From NCBI GenBank assembly GCA_030825115.1, contig JAPJQL010000043.1, positions 1 through 27,466 of the forward strand: a stretch of 27,466 bases of DNA. Reading direction: 5' to 3'. Positions 12,975 through 19,821 of the stretch are shown here, piece by piece. Every line of letters starts with the position of its first letter. The first letter of the stretch is position 1. Position numbers and translations under genes: made by a program. The notes beneath the pieces are model-generated. The model was given only the letters and a program-made list of their open reading frames with translations, was not told the DNA's origin and ran no database searches. Source of the DNA: Lachnospiraceae bacterium (GTDB lineage: Bacteria; Bacillota; Clostridia; Lachnospirales; Lachnospiraceae).

Positions 12975-14456
12975 GTGGAAGATAGAAGAGAAAAACAGAA
13001 GGCCGGACAAAAAAAGAAGAAAGATGAGAGGCCGCATGTGGAGCGTAAAAAAGGGAATGTGTCAGAAGGTATGCCCCAAAAGGCAGGGAAGGGCGGCCTG
13101 AAACACACAGCAAAGGGTGAAACAAAAAGCGCGGCGAAAAATAAAATAAGAAATGCGGCGAAAGACGCTATAAAAAATGAAGCCAAAAAGAAAGAAAATA
13201 AAGCTGGAGATAAGGTGGCGGTCAAAGAGTCGGTCAAGGCATCGGGAAAGAAAATGGAATCGAGAACGGAAAACATGCGGAAAGAAAAACCAGAACGTTC
13301 AGTGAAGAAAAAACCGAAAAGCAGGTGCCCGGTCTTTAAAGAGTGTGGCGGATGCCAGTATCTGGATATGCCATATGAAGAACAACTGAAAATAAAGCAG
13401 GCAGAGATACAGAAGCTTCTGAACAAATTCTGCAAAGTATATCCAATTCATGGAATGGAAAATCCAGATCATTATCGGAACAAAGTCCATGCCGTATTCG
13501 GCCACAGGAAAGGCGAGCCGGTATCCGGAGTTTATAAAGCTGGGACACATATTCTGGTACCTGTGGAAAGCTGCCTGATTGAAGATGAAAAAGCGGATGA
13601 AATCATCGGTACCATTCGCGGAATGCTGAAATCCTTTAAAATCAGGACATTTGATGAAGACAGCGGATATGGTCTGTTGCGCCATGTGCTGATCCGCCGG
13701 GGATTTTCAACGGGAGAAATCATGGTGGTACTGGTGACTGCTTCGCCGGTATTTCCGTCTAAAAACAATTTTGTAAAGGCATTAAGGCAAAAACATCCGG
13801 AGATTACAACCGTTGTGCAGAACATTAACGGACGCGGTACCAGCATGGTTCTTGGCGACAAAGAACATGTGCTTTATGGAAAAGGGTATATTGAAGATGT
13901 GTTGTGCGGCTGCCGCTTCCGGATTTCTTCGAAATCCTTTTATCAGGTCAATCCGGTGCAGACAGAATATCTGTATGCCAAGGCAATCGAACTTGCCGGT
14001 CTGACGGGAAAGGAAACGGTAATCGACGCCTATTGCGGAATCGGTACGATTGGCATTGTTGCAAGCAAATATGCAAAACAGGTCATTGGAGTGGAATTAA
14101 ATAAAGATGCCGTGCGCGATGCTGTGGAAAATGCAAAGTGCAATGGGATTAAGAACATAAAATTTTACTGCAACGACGCAGGAAAGTTCATGACGGGCAT
14201 GGCGCAGGAAGGCGCCACGGCAGATGTTGTTTTTATGGACCCGCCAAGGAGCGGAAGCACGGAAGAATTCATGCGGTCTGTGGCGGCCGTGAAGCCGAAA
14301 AAGGTGGTGTATATTTCCTGCGCGCCGGAGACACTTGCACGGGATTTGGAAGTTTTTCGGAGGCTTGGGTTTGAGGCTTGTGGGGCTTGGGGAGTTGATT
14401 TGTTTCCGGCGACTCGGCATGTGGAAACTATCTGCACTCTAACCCGCATAAAATAA
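12975..14456 (+). CDS. rlmD: 23S rRNA (uracil-C5)-methyltransferase, RlmD/RumA type, with basic N-terminal extension
   Basis: Residues 1-112 are a low-complexity Lys/Ala/Glu-rich tail. The enzyme begins with the iron-sulfur motif C118-P-V-F-K-E-C124-G-G-C127, with a fourth Cys near 152. The SAM motif D-A-Y-C-G-I-G-T-I-G lies near 352, D-P-P-R-S-G near 421, and the catalytic Cys is C449 (Y-I-S-C-A-P-E-T-L-A-R-D). It would methylate U1939 or U747 of 23S rRNA; which cannot be told. The N-terminal TRAM domain of E. coli RumA is absent, and the basic tail may do its RNA binding. GTG start, with GAGGG 10 bases upstream. Codon style changes in the last 35 codons (many TTG, CTT, GGG), possibly because they were replaced by the inserted element. 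Confidence 0.88.
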   Translation: MEDRREKQKAGQKKKKDERPHVERKKGNVSEGMPQKAGKGGLKHTAKGETKSAAKNKIRNAAKDAIKNEAKKKENKAGDKVAVKESVKASGKKMESRTENMRKEKPERSVKKKPKSRCPVFKECGGCQYLDMPYEEQLKIKQAEIQKLLNKFCKVYPIHGMENPDHYRNKVHAVFGHRKGEPVSGVYKAGTHILVPVESCLIEDEKADEIIGTIRGMLKSFKIRTFDEDSGYGLLRHVLIRRGFSTGEIMVVLVTASPVFPSKNNFVKALRQKHPEITTVVQNINGRGTSMVLGDKEHVLYGKGYIEDVLCGCRFRISSKSFYQVNPVQTEYLYAKAIELAGLTGKETVIDAYCGIGTIGIVASKYAKQVIGVELNKDAVRDAVENAKCNGIKNIKFYCNDAGKFMTGMAQEGATADVVFMDPPRSGSTEEFMRSVAAVKPKKVVYISCAPETLARDLEVFRRLGFEACGAWGVDLFPATRHVETICTLTRIK

Positions 14457-14500
14457 GGATTTCTTATGATTTTACAGGCTGAAAATGAAATCTATGTCAA

Positions 14501-14537
14501 CCATTTGACAACCAAATTTTGAGAGGTTGTCAAATGG
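14501..14537 (-). terminator. 13-bp perfect hairpin at the integrase end, candidate attL or terminator
   Basis: CCATTTGACAACC (14501-14513) pairs with GGTTGTCAAATGG (14525-14537). The integrase stop codon lies in its promoter-proximal arm on the minus strand. There is no clear U-tract. In many temperate elements the attachment core lies in just this gap between target gene and integrase. Confidence 0.5.
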
Positions 14538-15800
14538 AAGCTGCCTTTTCAAATATATCCACGCTCCTGGATGCCATGGTTTCGGTGGCGTGGGTATAGA
14601 TCTGTAGGGTGGTGCTGATATTGGAATGTCCAAGCCGTGCCTGCACGTCCTTTATATCGGCCCCGTTCTCTATCAGCAGCGTGGCGTGGGTATGGCGCAG
14701 GGAATGGTAGTCAAACGCCAGCTTAAGCTCATTATGGATGACCCGGCTACAGTACTTGAAGGAATCCGTGCTGACGTATTCCCCGTTCTCGCGGACGCAA
14801 ACCATTTCCACGCGCTTGAGGGTGCATGGGATGCTTCTTTCAATAGGGATGATCCGTAAATTGTGTTGCCTTTTTCGTCTTTTTCTGGTTTCAGGTAGTG
14901 CTCAGTATAGTATTCGCCGTATAGGAGGCGGTTCTTTTTCTGTGCTGTTTTTGCGTGTTTTAGGGCATGATATAATGTGTCTCCGAATTTGATGGTGCGT
15001 TCGGAGCTTTTCGTTTTCGTGGTACCGAAATACCAGGCGGATTTTTCTTCTTTCTTTCCTTTCTGTTCCAAGACTTTTCGGACATCTACTCCATAGTTTC
15101 GTTTTAGGACAGTTTTATTCACAATGATGGTCCGATTTTCAAAGTCAATGTCCTCCCATGTAAGCGCAAAAGCCTCACTGATCCGAAGCCCGGTGTAATA
15201 TCCAATCATGAGTGGTATATGGAAGATGTTCCCCTCTGGGAATCGGTCAAGAACCCGCTTAAACTCATCAGGGGCTATGATGTAGCGCTCCTTCGTCTGG
15301 CGCTCAAAAGCCGGCATCCGCACGCGGGAGCATGGGTTTTCGCGGATATAACCAAGCGGTTCTATTGCATATTCGTAAGCAGCTGAAAGAACAGATAGGA
15401 TTCCGACCACGGATGTCTTAGCAAGTCCTCTTGTTTTGAGACTATTAACATACTCCTGTATCGATGCTGTTGCCAGTGCTTTCAGCTTATACTGACCAAA
15501 CTGTGGCTTGAGATGGTTTTCAATAATTTGTATATAGCCGAGCTGTGTATTATACTTCAAATTCATTTTGCAATAGTTGTCGAACCAATAGTCCAGATAA
15601 TCCGCTACGCTGATTTCTGACGGCGTGAATGTCTGACCGGATTCGTTATATTCGTTCATGGCCTTGGTTCCGGCAGCAAGGGCATCTGCTTTTGTACGGA
15701 ATCCGCCCTTTGATATTGATTTGCGTTTTCCGTTTACCTTGGCAGCCTCAAAGCTGTACTGCCATGTGGAACCGCGTTTTCTTGTTCTGAGTTGTCCCAT
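14530..15800 (-). pseudogene. int: Tyrosine-recombinase integrase broken by a one-base frameshift
   Basis: The N-terminal part (from ATG 15800; AAGGAAGG 6 bases upstream) contains an AP2-like arm-binding segment (W-Q-Y-S-F-E-A-A-K-V-N-G-K-R-K), a SAM-like core-binding domain and the first catalytic Arg in G-Y-Y-T-G-L-R-I-S-E-A. The frame is lost near 14856-14862, after G-N-T-I-Y. It continues in the -1 frame with R-I-I-P-I-E-R-S, then H-S-L-R-H-T-H-A-T, L-G-H-S-N-I-S-T-T and the nucleophile Y-T-H-A-T. Adding one C (TAC-CGG) joins the halves into about 423 residues with every catalytic residue. Either the element is locked in place or this is a sequencing error. No classical slippery heptamer is in register, so programmed frameshifting is unlikely. 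Confidence 0.85.
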
Positions 15801-15822
15801 ATTCGTCCTTCCTTTCTCTCTA

Positions 15823-15836
15823 TTGCGATATCGCAA
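15823..15836. promoter_or_regulatory. 14-bp perfect palindrome in the integrase leader
   Basis: TTGCGATATCGCAA lies 23 bases before the integrase ATG, inside its untranslated leader. It may be an operator or an excisionase/integrase arm site. Confidence 0.4.
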
Positions 15837-15870
15837 CTTGTTGGTTTTAGGGTATAAAAAGAACGCCCTC

Positions 15871-15899
15871 TTGTCAGGACGCTCGGTGGATGATATAAT
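15871..15899 (+). promoter_or_regulatory. Plus-strand promoter opposing the integrase
   Basis: TTGTCA (15871-15876), 17-base spacer, TGA-TATAAT (15894-15899; extended -10). No gene follows on this strand before an intrinsic terminator, which suggests a small RNA. Confidence 0.6.
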
Positions 15900-15924
15900 T
15901 TGGGTGTGAGTCAGATTATATCAT
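15890..15924. repeat. Inverted repeat joining two opposed -10 boxes
   Basis: ATGATATAAT (15890-15899) and ATTATATCAT (15915-15924) are exact inverted copies 15 bases apart. Each contains the -10 box of one of two promoters that fire towards each other, so the repeat could also be the operator of a single regulator controlling both. Confidence 0.6.
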
Positions 15925-15992
15925 GCTGGAGGAGTCCGGCAAGAGAAAATCTATGTGAAAGCCGTTCGGTACGTCAATACCGGGCGGTTTTT
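15906..15992 (+). ncRNA. Predicted small RNA of about 87 nt opposite the integrase promoter
   Basis: From the expected start near 15906 the transcript would run across the integrase promoter and stop at a 10-bp hairpin (15962-15971 with 15978-15987, two G-U pairs) followed by T5. It contains only an 11-codon frame without a ribosome site. Its likely role is interference with, or antisense control of, integrase expression. This is inferred from promoter and terminator geometry only. Confidence 0.45.
15915..15942 (-). promoter_or_regulatory. Candidate integrase promoter
   Basis: On the minus strand TTGCCG (complement of 15937-15942), 16-base spacer, TATAAT (complement of 15915-15920). The leader to the integrase ATG would be about 108 bases. 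Confidence 0.5.
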
Positions 15993-16013
15993 GCTATGCT
16001 GGCAAGCCATGCA

Positions 16014-16238
16014 TTACATGGCTGTTTCTATTTTATCTGCACTTTGTCTATCAAAATCGCCATTCATTATATGCACCAAAGCATGCTGATAGGCTATCAT
16101 CTGCCGTTCCCAGTTTAGTCTGGAATTTATGAATATGGAATAGCTGCCGTCTTCGTTAAAGATAACCTGTTCATCAACGGCTGTATCCATGTCCATGAAA
16201 TAGACACCGATTGCTTCTGTTAATAGTGGGTTGTTCAT
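16014..16238 (-). CDS. ImmA/IrrE-like short protein lacking the catalytic Glu
   Basis: A 74-residue protein paired with the CI-like repressor, as ImmA-type anti-repressor proteases are in many Firmicutes elements. The zinc motif expected as H-E-x-x-H reads Y-Q-H-A-L-V-H-I-M-N-G-D-F: both His are present but Glu is Ala, so proteolysis is unlikely. The preceding S-I-F-I-N-S-R-L-N-W-E-R-Q matches short phage versions of the family. It could still bind the repressor. The start is ATG 16238, with AAGGATG 10 bases upstream; ATG 16250, which overlaps the repressor stop, is the alternative. Confidence 0.65.
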   Translation of the reverse strand: MNNPLLTEAIGVYFMDMDTAVDEQVIFNEDGSYSIFINSRLNWERQMIAYQHALVHIMNGDFDRQSADKIETAM

Positions 16239-16243
16239 GTGAA

Positions 16244-16657
16244 TTAGCATCCTTCATCATCGTTATTGCGTTCCTGCGCTTTAAGATTTTTCATGAAATC
16301 AATATGCGCCTTTAATCTTTCCGGCGGGATATCGCGAGCCACTTTAAACAGTGAACGTAGTTCTGGATTTTCAAAAACCTCTTGGGCAATTTGACGAGTT
16401 TCATCATTGAGGTAATAGTGGTCATCCTCAAGTTTTTTGCTATGGTCTTCGACTAAGTCAGCTTTTGAAATTCCAAAGTAATTTGCCATTAATTCTATTT
16501 TATCAATGCGTGGATAGGAGTTCCCTTTAACCCAATCGGTAAAGGTAGTGTACTTTACTCCAAGAGCCTCACACATATCTTGACGAGTTTTTTCGTATTT
16601 ATCCATGTAATGTTGGATATTTTGTGCCATAATTTCTTTGTTTCCTAAATCTCCCAT
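16244..16657 (-). CDS. CI-like XRE repressor of the element
   Basis: The 137-residue protein has a helix-turn-helix at about residues 12-65 (T-R-Q-D-M-C-E-A-L-G-V-K-Y-T-T-F-T-D-W-V-K-G-N-S-Y-P-R-I-D-K-I-E-L-M-A-N-Y-F-G-I). Its helical C-terminal part (about 85-130) contains E-N-P-E-L-R-S-L-F-K-V-A-R and P-P-E-R-L-K-A-H-I-D-F-M. There is no LexA-type self-cleavage domain, so induction would need an ImmA-type partner or the ORF6N antirepressor. GGAGG lies 7 bases before the ATG. Its promoter (16681-16709) and the divergent early promoter share TACGA/TCGTA half-sites, so it should repress both early genes and itself. Confidence 0.88.
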   Translation of the reverse strand: MGDLGNKEIMAQNIQHYMDKYEKTRQDMCEALGVKYTTFTDWVKGNSYPRIDKIELMANYFGISKADLVEDHSKKLEDDHYYLNDETRQIAQEVFENPELRSLFKVARDIPPERLKAHIDFMKNLKAQERNNDDEGC

Positions 16658-16680
16658 GTACTCGCCTCCTTTATAATACG

Positions 16681-16709
16681 ATTATATGATTATTTCGTAA
16701 AAAAATCAA
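16681..16709 (-). promoter_or_regulatory. Repressor promoter with operator half-sites
   Basis: On the minus strand TTGATT (complement of 16704-16709), 17-base spacer, TATAAT (complement of 16681-16686). TACGA (16677-16681) and TCGTA (16695-16699) half-sites bracket the -10. Confidence 0.7.
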
Positions 16710-16738
16710 GATAAACTTAAAATATTACGAAAAAACCG

Positions 16739-16767
16739 TTGACATTACGATTAAATCGTAGTATATT
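16739..16767 (+). promoter_or_regulatory. Early lytic promoter containing a perfect operator palindrome
   Basis: TTGACA (16739-16744), 17-base spacer, TATATT (16762-16767). The spacer is filled by TACGATTAAATCGTA (16746-16760), a perfect 15-base palindrome. A weaker copy (TACG...CGTT) lies just upstream at about 16726-16740. Occupancy by the repressor or the Cro-like protein would exclude polymerase. Confidence 0.85.
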
Positions 16768-16797
16768 TGCAACAGAAAAGAAAAGAGGTGATATAAT

Positions 16798-17034
16798 TTG
16801 CAGGAATTGAAATCTAGATTTACACTTAAAACTGCGAGGGAAATGAAAAGGCTCACTCAAGAAGAAGCTGCAAAACGCATAGGTGTGAGTGTTGATACCC
16901 TCGGAAACTATGAACGAGGGAGAAGTTACCCCGATGTTCCAGTATTGCGCAGAATAGAATCAGTATATGGAGTACCTTATGATCAGCTTATTTTTTTACC
17001 GTTAGATTACGATAAAACCGTAAATTCATTATAA
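16798..17034 (+). CDS. Cro-like XRE regulator, TTG start
   Basis: A 78-residue helix-turn-helix protein: T-A-R-E-M-K-R-L-T-Q-E-E-A-A-K-R-I-G-V-S-V-D-T-L-G-N-Y-E-R-G-R (about residues 12-42). It is the first gene of the rightward transcript, divergent from the repressor, the classical Cro position. The start is TTG 16798, 6 bases after AGAGGTGAT; no ATG fits. TTG initiation may keep Cro low. Confidence 0.85.
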   Translation: MQELKSRFTLKTAREMKRLTQEEAAKRIGVSVDTLGNYERGRSYPDVPVLRRIESVYGVPYDQLIFLPLDYDKTVNSL

Positions 17035-17163
17035 GAAAGGAGGTGCGGGAGATTACCAAAGAGTTGACGGATGAGGACTCATTTGGAGATTTAGTTGTAA
17101 TCTATGGCTAGAAATAAGATTTCTGGGACGGCAAATTGGCAAGGAGAAAGAAAGGGAGAATGT

Positions 17164-18093
17164 ATGAACGAGATTAAAGTAACAGGGAGACAGAATTTTA
17201 TGGGATTGGACATCCCGGTAGTGCTCGGGGGATTTGGCGAAGGAAAGAAGTGTGTTTCAGATAAGACCATTGCTGAAATTCATGGAATGGAGGTTCGTAA
17301 TGTCAGAGCAAGAATTACTGATAATATTAAGAGATTTACGAAAGGTACAGATTACATAGACGTGAAGGAATGTATGCATGAGGCGCAGATGTCGGAAAAC
17401 AAAGGTGCTTACCTCACAAGCACCTTGGAGTTCCTTGTTGATCTGGGATATACCAAGTCAGCTATTACCCAGGCCGAGCATATCTACATACTATCAGAGC
17501 GCGGCTACGCGAAGCTGATTAAGATAATGGACACAGACCTTGCGTGGGAAGTGCATGACAAGCTGATTGATGAGTATTTCGAACTTCGGGATGAAAAAAT
17601 CAACATGTACGATTTGGATCCTGACACACAGCTCATGAATCTGCTTGTCAGGAACATTTCAAAACAGGAGATTGAGCAGAAGCGGCAGAAAGAAGAGCAA
17701 AAGCGGCAGGCTGAAAAATTAGAGCAGCTAGATGATAGGATTGATGCTATTAAGGAGGTTGTTTCCCTTCGTCCAAACGCCTGGAGAAAAGATACAGCAA
17801 ATATCATAAATAAAATTGCGGTAAAGGCTGGAGGATATGAGCATATAAAACTGATCCGGGATGAATCCTACCGTATTCTTGAAGAGCGGATGCATGTAGC
17901 ACTAAATATCCGACTAACGAATAAGAGAAAAACTTTGGCGCTCAATAATACCTGCAAGTCGAAACTGGACAGGCTAAACATACTTGATGTGATTGCAGAT
18001 GACCCTAAATTGATTGAGGGATATATATATCAGTTATCAAGGACATGGCAATTAAATATGGAGTGGCCTAAGGAGGAGATAAGTACATGGTAG
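17164..18093 (+). CDS. Phage antirepressor with ORF6N and ORF6C domains
   Basis: The 309-residue protein has an N-terminal ORF6N (KilA-N-related) DNA-binding domain at about 12-115: I-P-V-V-L-G-G-F-G-E-G-K-K, V-R-N-V-R-A-R-I-T-D-N, then Y-I-L-S-E-R-G-Y-A-K-L-I-K. A Gln/Lys/Glu-rich coiled coil follows (about 158-185), and an ORF6C-like C-terminus (L-R-P-N-A-W-R-K-D-T, L-E-E-R-M-H-V-A-L-N-I-R-L). Such proteins relieve repression during induction. ATG 17164 is chosen for AAAGGGAG 8 bases upstream; an in-frame ATG at 17104 has none. The 3' end overlaps the next gene by 7 bases. Confidence 0.88.
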   Translation: MNEIKVTGRQNFMGLDIPVVLGGFGEGKKCVSDKTIAEIHGMEVRNVRARITDNIKRFTKGTDYIDVKECMHEAQMSENKGAYLTSTLEFLVDLGYTKSAITQAEHIYILSERGYAKLIKIMDTDLAWEVHDKLIDEYFELRDEKINMYDLDPDTQLMNLLVRNISKQEIEQKRQKEEQKRQAEKLEQLDDRIDAIKEVVSLRPNAWRKDTANIINKIAVKAGGYEHIKLIRDESYRILEERMHVALNIRLTNKRKTLALNNTCKSKLDRLNILDVIADDPKLIEGYIYQLSRTWQLNMEWPKEEISTW

Positions 18094-18296
18094 AACCGTA
18101 TAAGCCAATTTATACAGTGAAAGAAGCTGCAAAAGTCTTAAAGGTTAATCCCAGCAAGGTATATGAGCTGATCAACACCAAGAAGCTGCCATGTCTGCTG
18201 TTGGGGCAGAAGAAGATACGTGGCAGCGATTTGGAGCAGTTCATCATGAGGTATCCGGCGGAAAAGCCGGAAGAAGGGGAGAGAACTGGCGAATGA
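18087..18296 (+). CDS. Excisionase-type HTH protein
   Basis: A 69-residue protein of the HTH_17/MerR-like excisionase family: Y-T-V-K-E-A-A-K-V-L-K-V-N-P-S-K-V-Y-E-L-I-N-T-K-K-L-P-C-L-L-L-G-Q-K-K-I-R-G (about residues 9-46). It probably bends DNA at the attachment site to direct excision with the integrase, or acts as a regulator; with the integrase broken, excision may depend on another recombinase. AAGGAGG lies 10 bases upstream. It overlaps both neighbours. Confidence 0.85.
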   Translation: MVEPYKPIYTVKEAAKVLKVNPSKVYELINTKKLPCLLLGQKKIRGSDLEQFIMRYPAEKPEEGERTGE

Positions 18297-19444
18297 ATGC
18301 AGAGAGCAAGGAATTACTGATGGAACATATTAAGAAGGGGCAGGATGTGCCAATCGCATACTTTAACGTGCAGAGGGCATTAGAGAATGCCGGAACGGGG
18401 CTGTATGCAAAGGCATGCTGTAACAGGATAGAGACCGCCAGGCTGGTAGACGGGATACATGTATTTTCTGAATGTTCAAACCCATGGAACCTATCACTGG
18501 ACCTATATGGAATGAAGGTCTGCAGGGAGATATTGGAATCATACGTCCATGCAGATGAATTGAACCTTTTATATGAGTCCTTCCGAGCCTATAACGATTG
18601 GGTAACATCTACGAACAACATACTTTATTCCCTGAGAAGGATGGGCAAGGAAGAACTGAAAGAGGGGCTGGTGGATGCGATTGGATACAAGGTGAAGCTG
18701 GATGAGACGGAGGATATCCTAGATCTGTTCAAAGCAGAGCTGGAATGCAGAAAACTGCCAGCAAGGGTTTGCAAAATGGCAAGAAGGGTTAGTTTCGTAT
18801 ACCAGACACTCCGTATGGTCGAGGTGCCGTACCGTATATTAATACCATTTGTCCAGGAAGCATGGACAGCTTGGGAGAAAAACGGGAATGACTACTACCC
18901 CGAAGGGAGCGGAAAGTATTCCAAGGCGATGAGGCGGTTTCTGGATGCGCATGGTGGCGATTCTGCCATTAGGAAACTGCGGGGCGACTGCCTGGTGAAG
19001 TACGTCTATCTGGCGGTTAAGACGCATGGGAAAGAATATAGCTCAGAAAAACAATATAACCGAGTCAAGCCATCAAGGGAGATAGAGCACAGGTATCAAA
19101 TACTAAGACGTGTAATGGAGGCAATAGGGCGACTAACCCCACAGGAGCTGCTCCGTATGTACCCAGTTGAAAAACGGTATGATGGCGCCAAGTGGGAGGA
19201 AAAGGATTATTTCTACACCATGGGTAAAATTAAAACCCTTCCGGCAGATAAGCCCATCGGGGATGCGCAGGACGTGGCATGCATCCTGTGGGATTATCAG
19301 AACATGGATCTGGAGTTTCTCCTCATGGAATGGATGAGTGTCCTTAGTGACTTATACATTTTTTGCAATGACGGCGGTCCAAACGACCAGTTCCACAAAA
19401 AACTGATGAAGAGATACGGTAAGGAGGAACCGGAGGATGAATGA
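18293..19444 (+). CDS. Large early protein of unknown function (383 residues)
   Basis: No family is recognised. The start is ATG 18293, overlapping the excisionase stop (ATGA), with GGAGAG upstream; a longer frame from 18191 is excluded because its first codons overlap the excisionase gene. The protein is mostly helical, Trp/Tyr-rich and charged. Segments include V-C-K-M-A-R-R-V-S-F-V-Y-Q-T-L-R-M near 165 and M-Y-P-V-E-K-R-Y-D-G-A-K-W near 290, and a C-terminal stretch of acidic and aromatic residues (C-I-L-W-D-Y-Q-N-M-D-L-E-F-L-L-M-E-W-M). There is no signal peptide or nucleotide-binding motif. Its size and early position make it the largest unexplained protein of the element. Confidence 0.75.
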   Translation: MNAESKELLMEHIKKGQDVPIAYFNVQRALENAGTGLYAKACCNRIETARLVDGIHVFSECSNPWNLSLDLYGMKVCREILESYVHADELNLLYESFRAYNDWVTSTNNILYSLRRMGKEELKEGLVDAIGYKVKLDETEDILDLFKAELECRKLPARVCKMARRVSFVYQTLRMVEVPYRILIPFVQEAWTAWEKNGNDYYPEGSGKYSKAMRRFLDAHGGDSAIRKLRGDCLVKYVYLAVKTHGKEYSSEKQYNRVKPSREIEHRYQILRRVMEAIGRLTPQELLRMYPVEKRYDGAKWEEKDYFYTMGKIKTLPADKPIGDAQDVACILWDYQNMDLEFLLMEWMSVLSDLYIFCNDGGPNDQFHKKLMKRYGKEEPEDE

Positions 19445-19535
19445 TATAAGGTTTTGGAAGGCAGCAACGGTAGTATGTTTCGCTTGTTGGATGGCAACGG
19501 AAATAGCACTTTTGTATTTATTTGGGAGGTGGTAA
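19437..19535 (+). CDS. Single-span membrane microprotein (32 residues)
   Basis: ATG 19437 lies 9 bases after AAGGAGG and overlaps the stop of the preceding gene. The protein is one hydrophobic span (A-T-V-V-C-F-A-C-W-M-A-T-E-I-A-L-L-Y-L-F) with charged ends. The next gene's ribosome site (GGAGG) lies in its last codons, so it is embedded in the operon. Such microproteins in phage early regions can modulate host membrane proteins; the role here is unknown. Confidence 0.6.
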   Translation: MNDIRFWKAATVVCFACWMATEIALLYLFGRW

Positions 19536-19539
19536 AGAG

Positions 19540-19770
19540 ATGGGGAAAATTGGGGCAGAGAAAGAATTGCGGACAATCCTGCGCCTTCTGGCGAAATGGC
19601 GGAAGGAAAACGGGGCAGAGTCGGTAAGTGCGTGGATAAGTAGCGATGGAAGGGGGCTTGCGTATGGTATGCAAGATGGAAAAACAATATATGAAACCGG
19701 TGCGCTGCATTTTGAGGCTGCATCACATGACGAAACCCCAGCTGCGGGAACAGCCGGGGAATCAAGGTAA
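19540..19770 (+). CDS. Small phage protein of unknown function (76 residues)
   Basis: ATG 19540 follows GGAGG at 10 bases; an in-frame ATG at 19522 lies before that site. The N-terminal half is helical and basic (E-L-R-T-I-L-R-L-L-A-K-W-R-K-E-N-G), the C-terminal half Gly/Ala-rich and beta-like (S-A-W-I-S-S-D-G-R-G-L-A-Y-G-M-Q-D-G-K-T-I-Y). No family is recognised. Confidence 0.6.
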   Translation: MGKIGAEKELRTILRLLAKWRKENGAESVSAWISSDGRGLAYGMQDGKTIYETGALHFEAASHDETPAAGTAGESR

Positions 19771-19821
19771 CTCAAAAATTATTTACAAGGTGATTATACC
19801 ACCAGACAGGAGAATTTTGCA

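Noticed and set aside
14856..14880. Programmed -1 frameshifting to make a full integrase
   Set aside because: The nearby GAAAAAG run is not in the register of an X-XXY-YYZ slippery site and slipping there would alter conserved residues before the true break; a simple one-base deletion explains the data better.
17043..17106. A 20-codon GTG frame after the Cro-like gene (V-R-E-I-T-K-E-L-T-D)
   Set aside because: The GTG lies inside the AAAGGAGG ribosome site, so the spacing is impossible; no other start fits.
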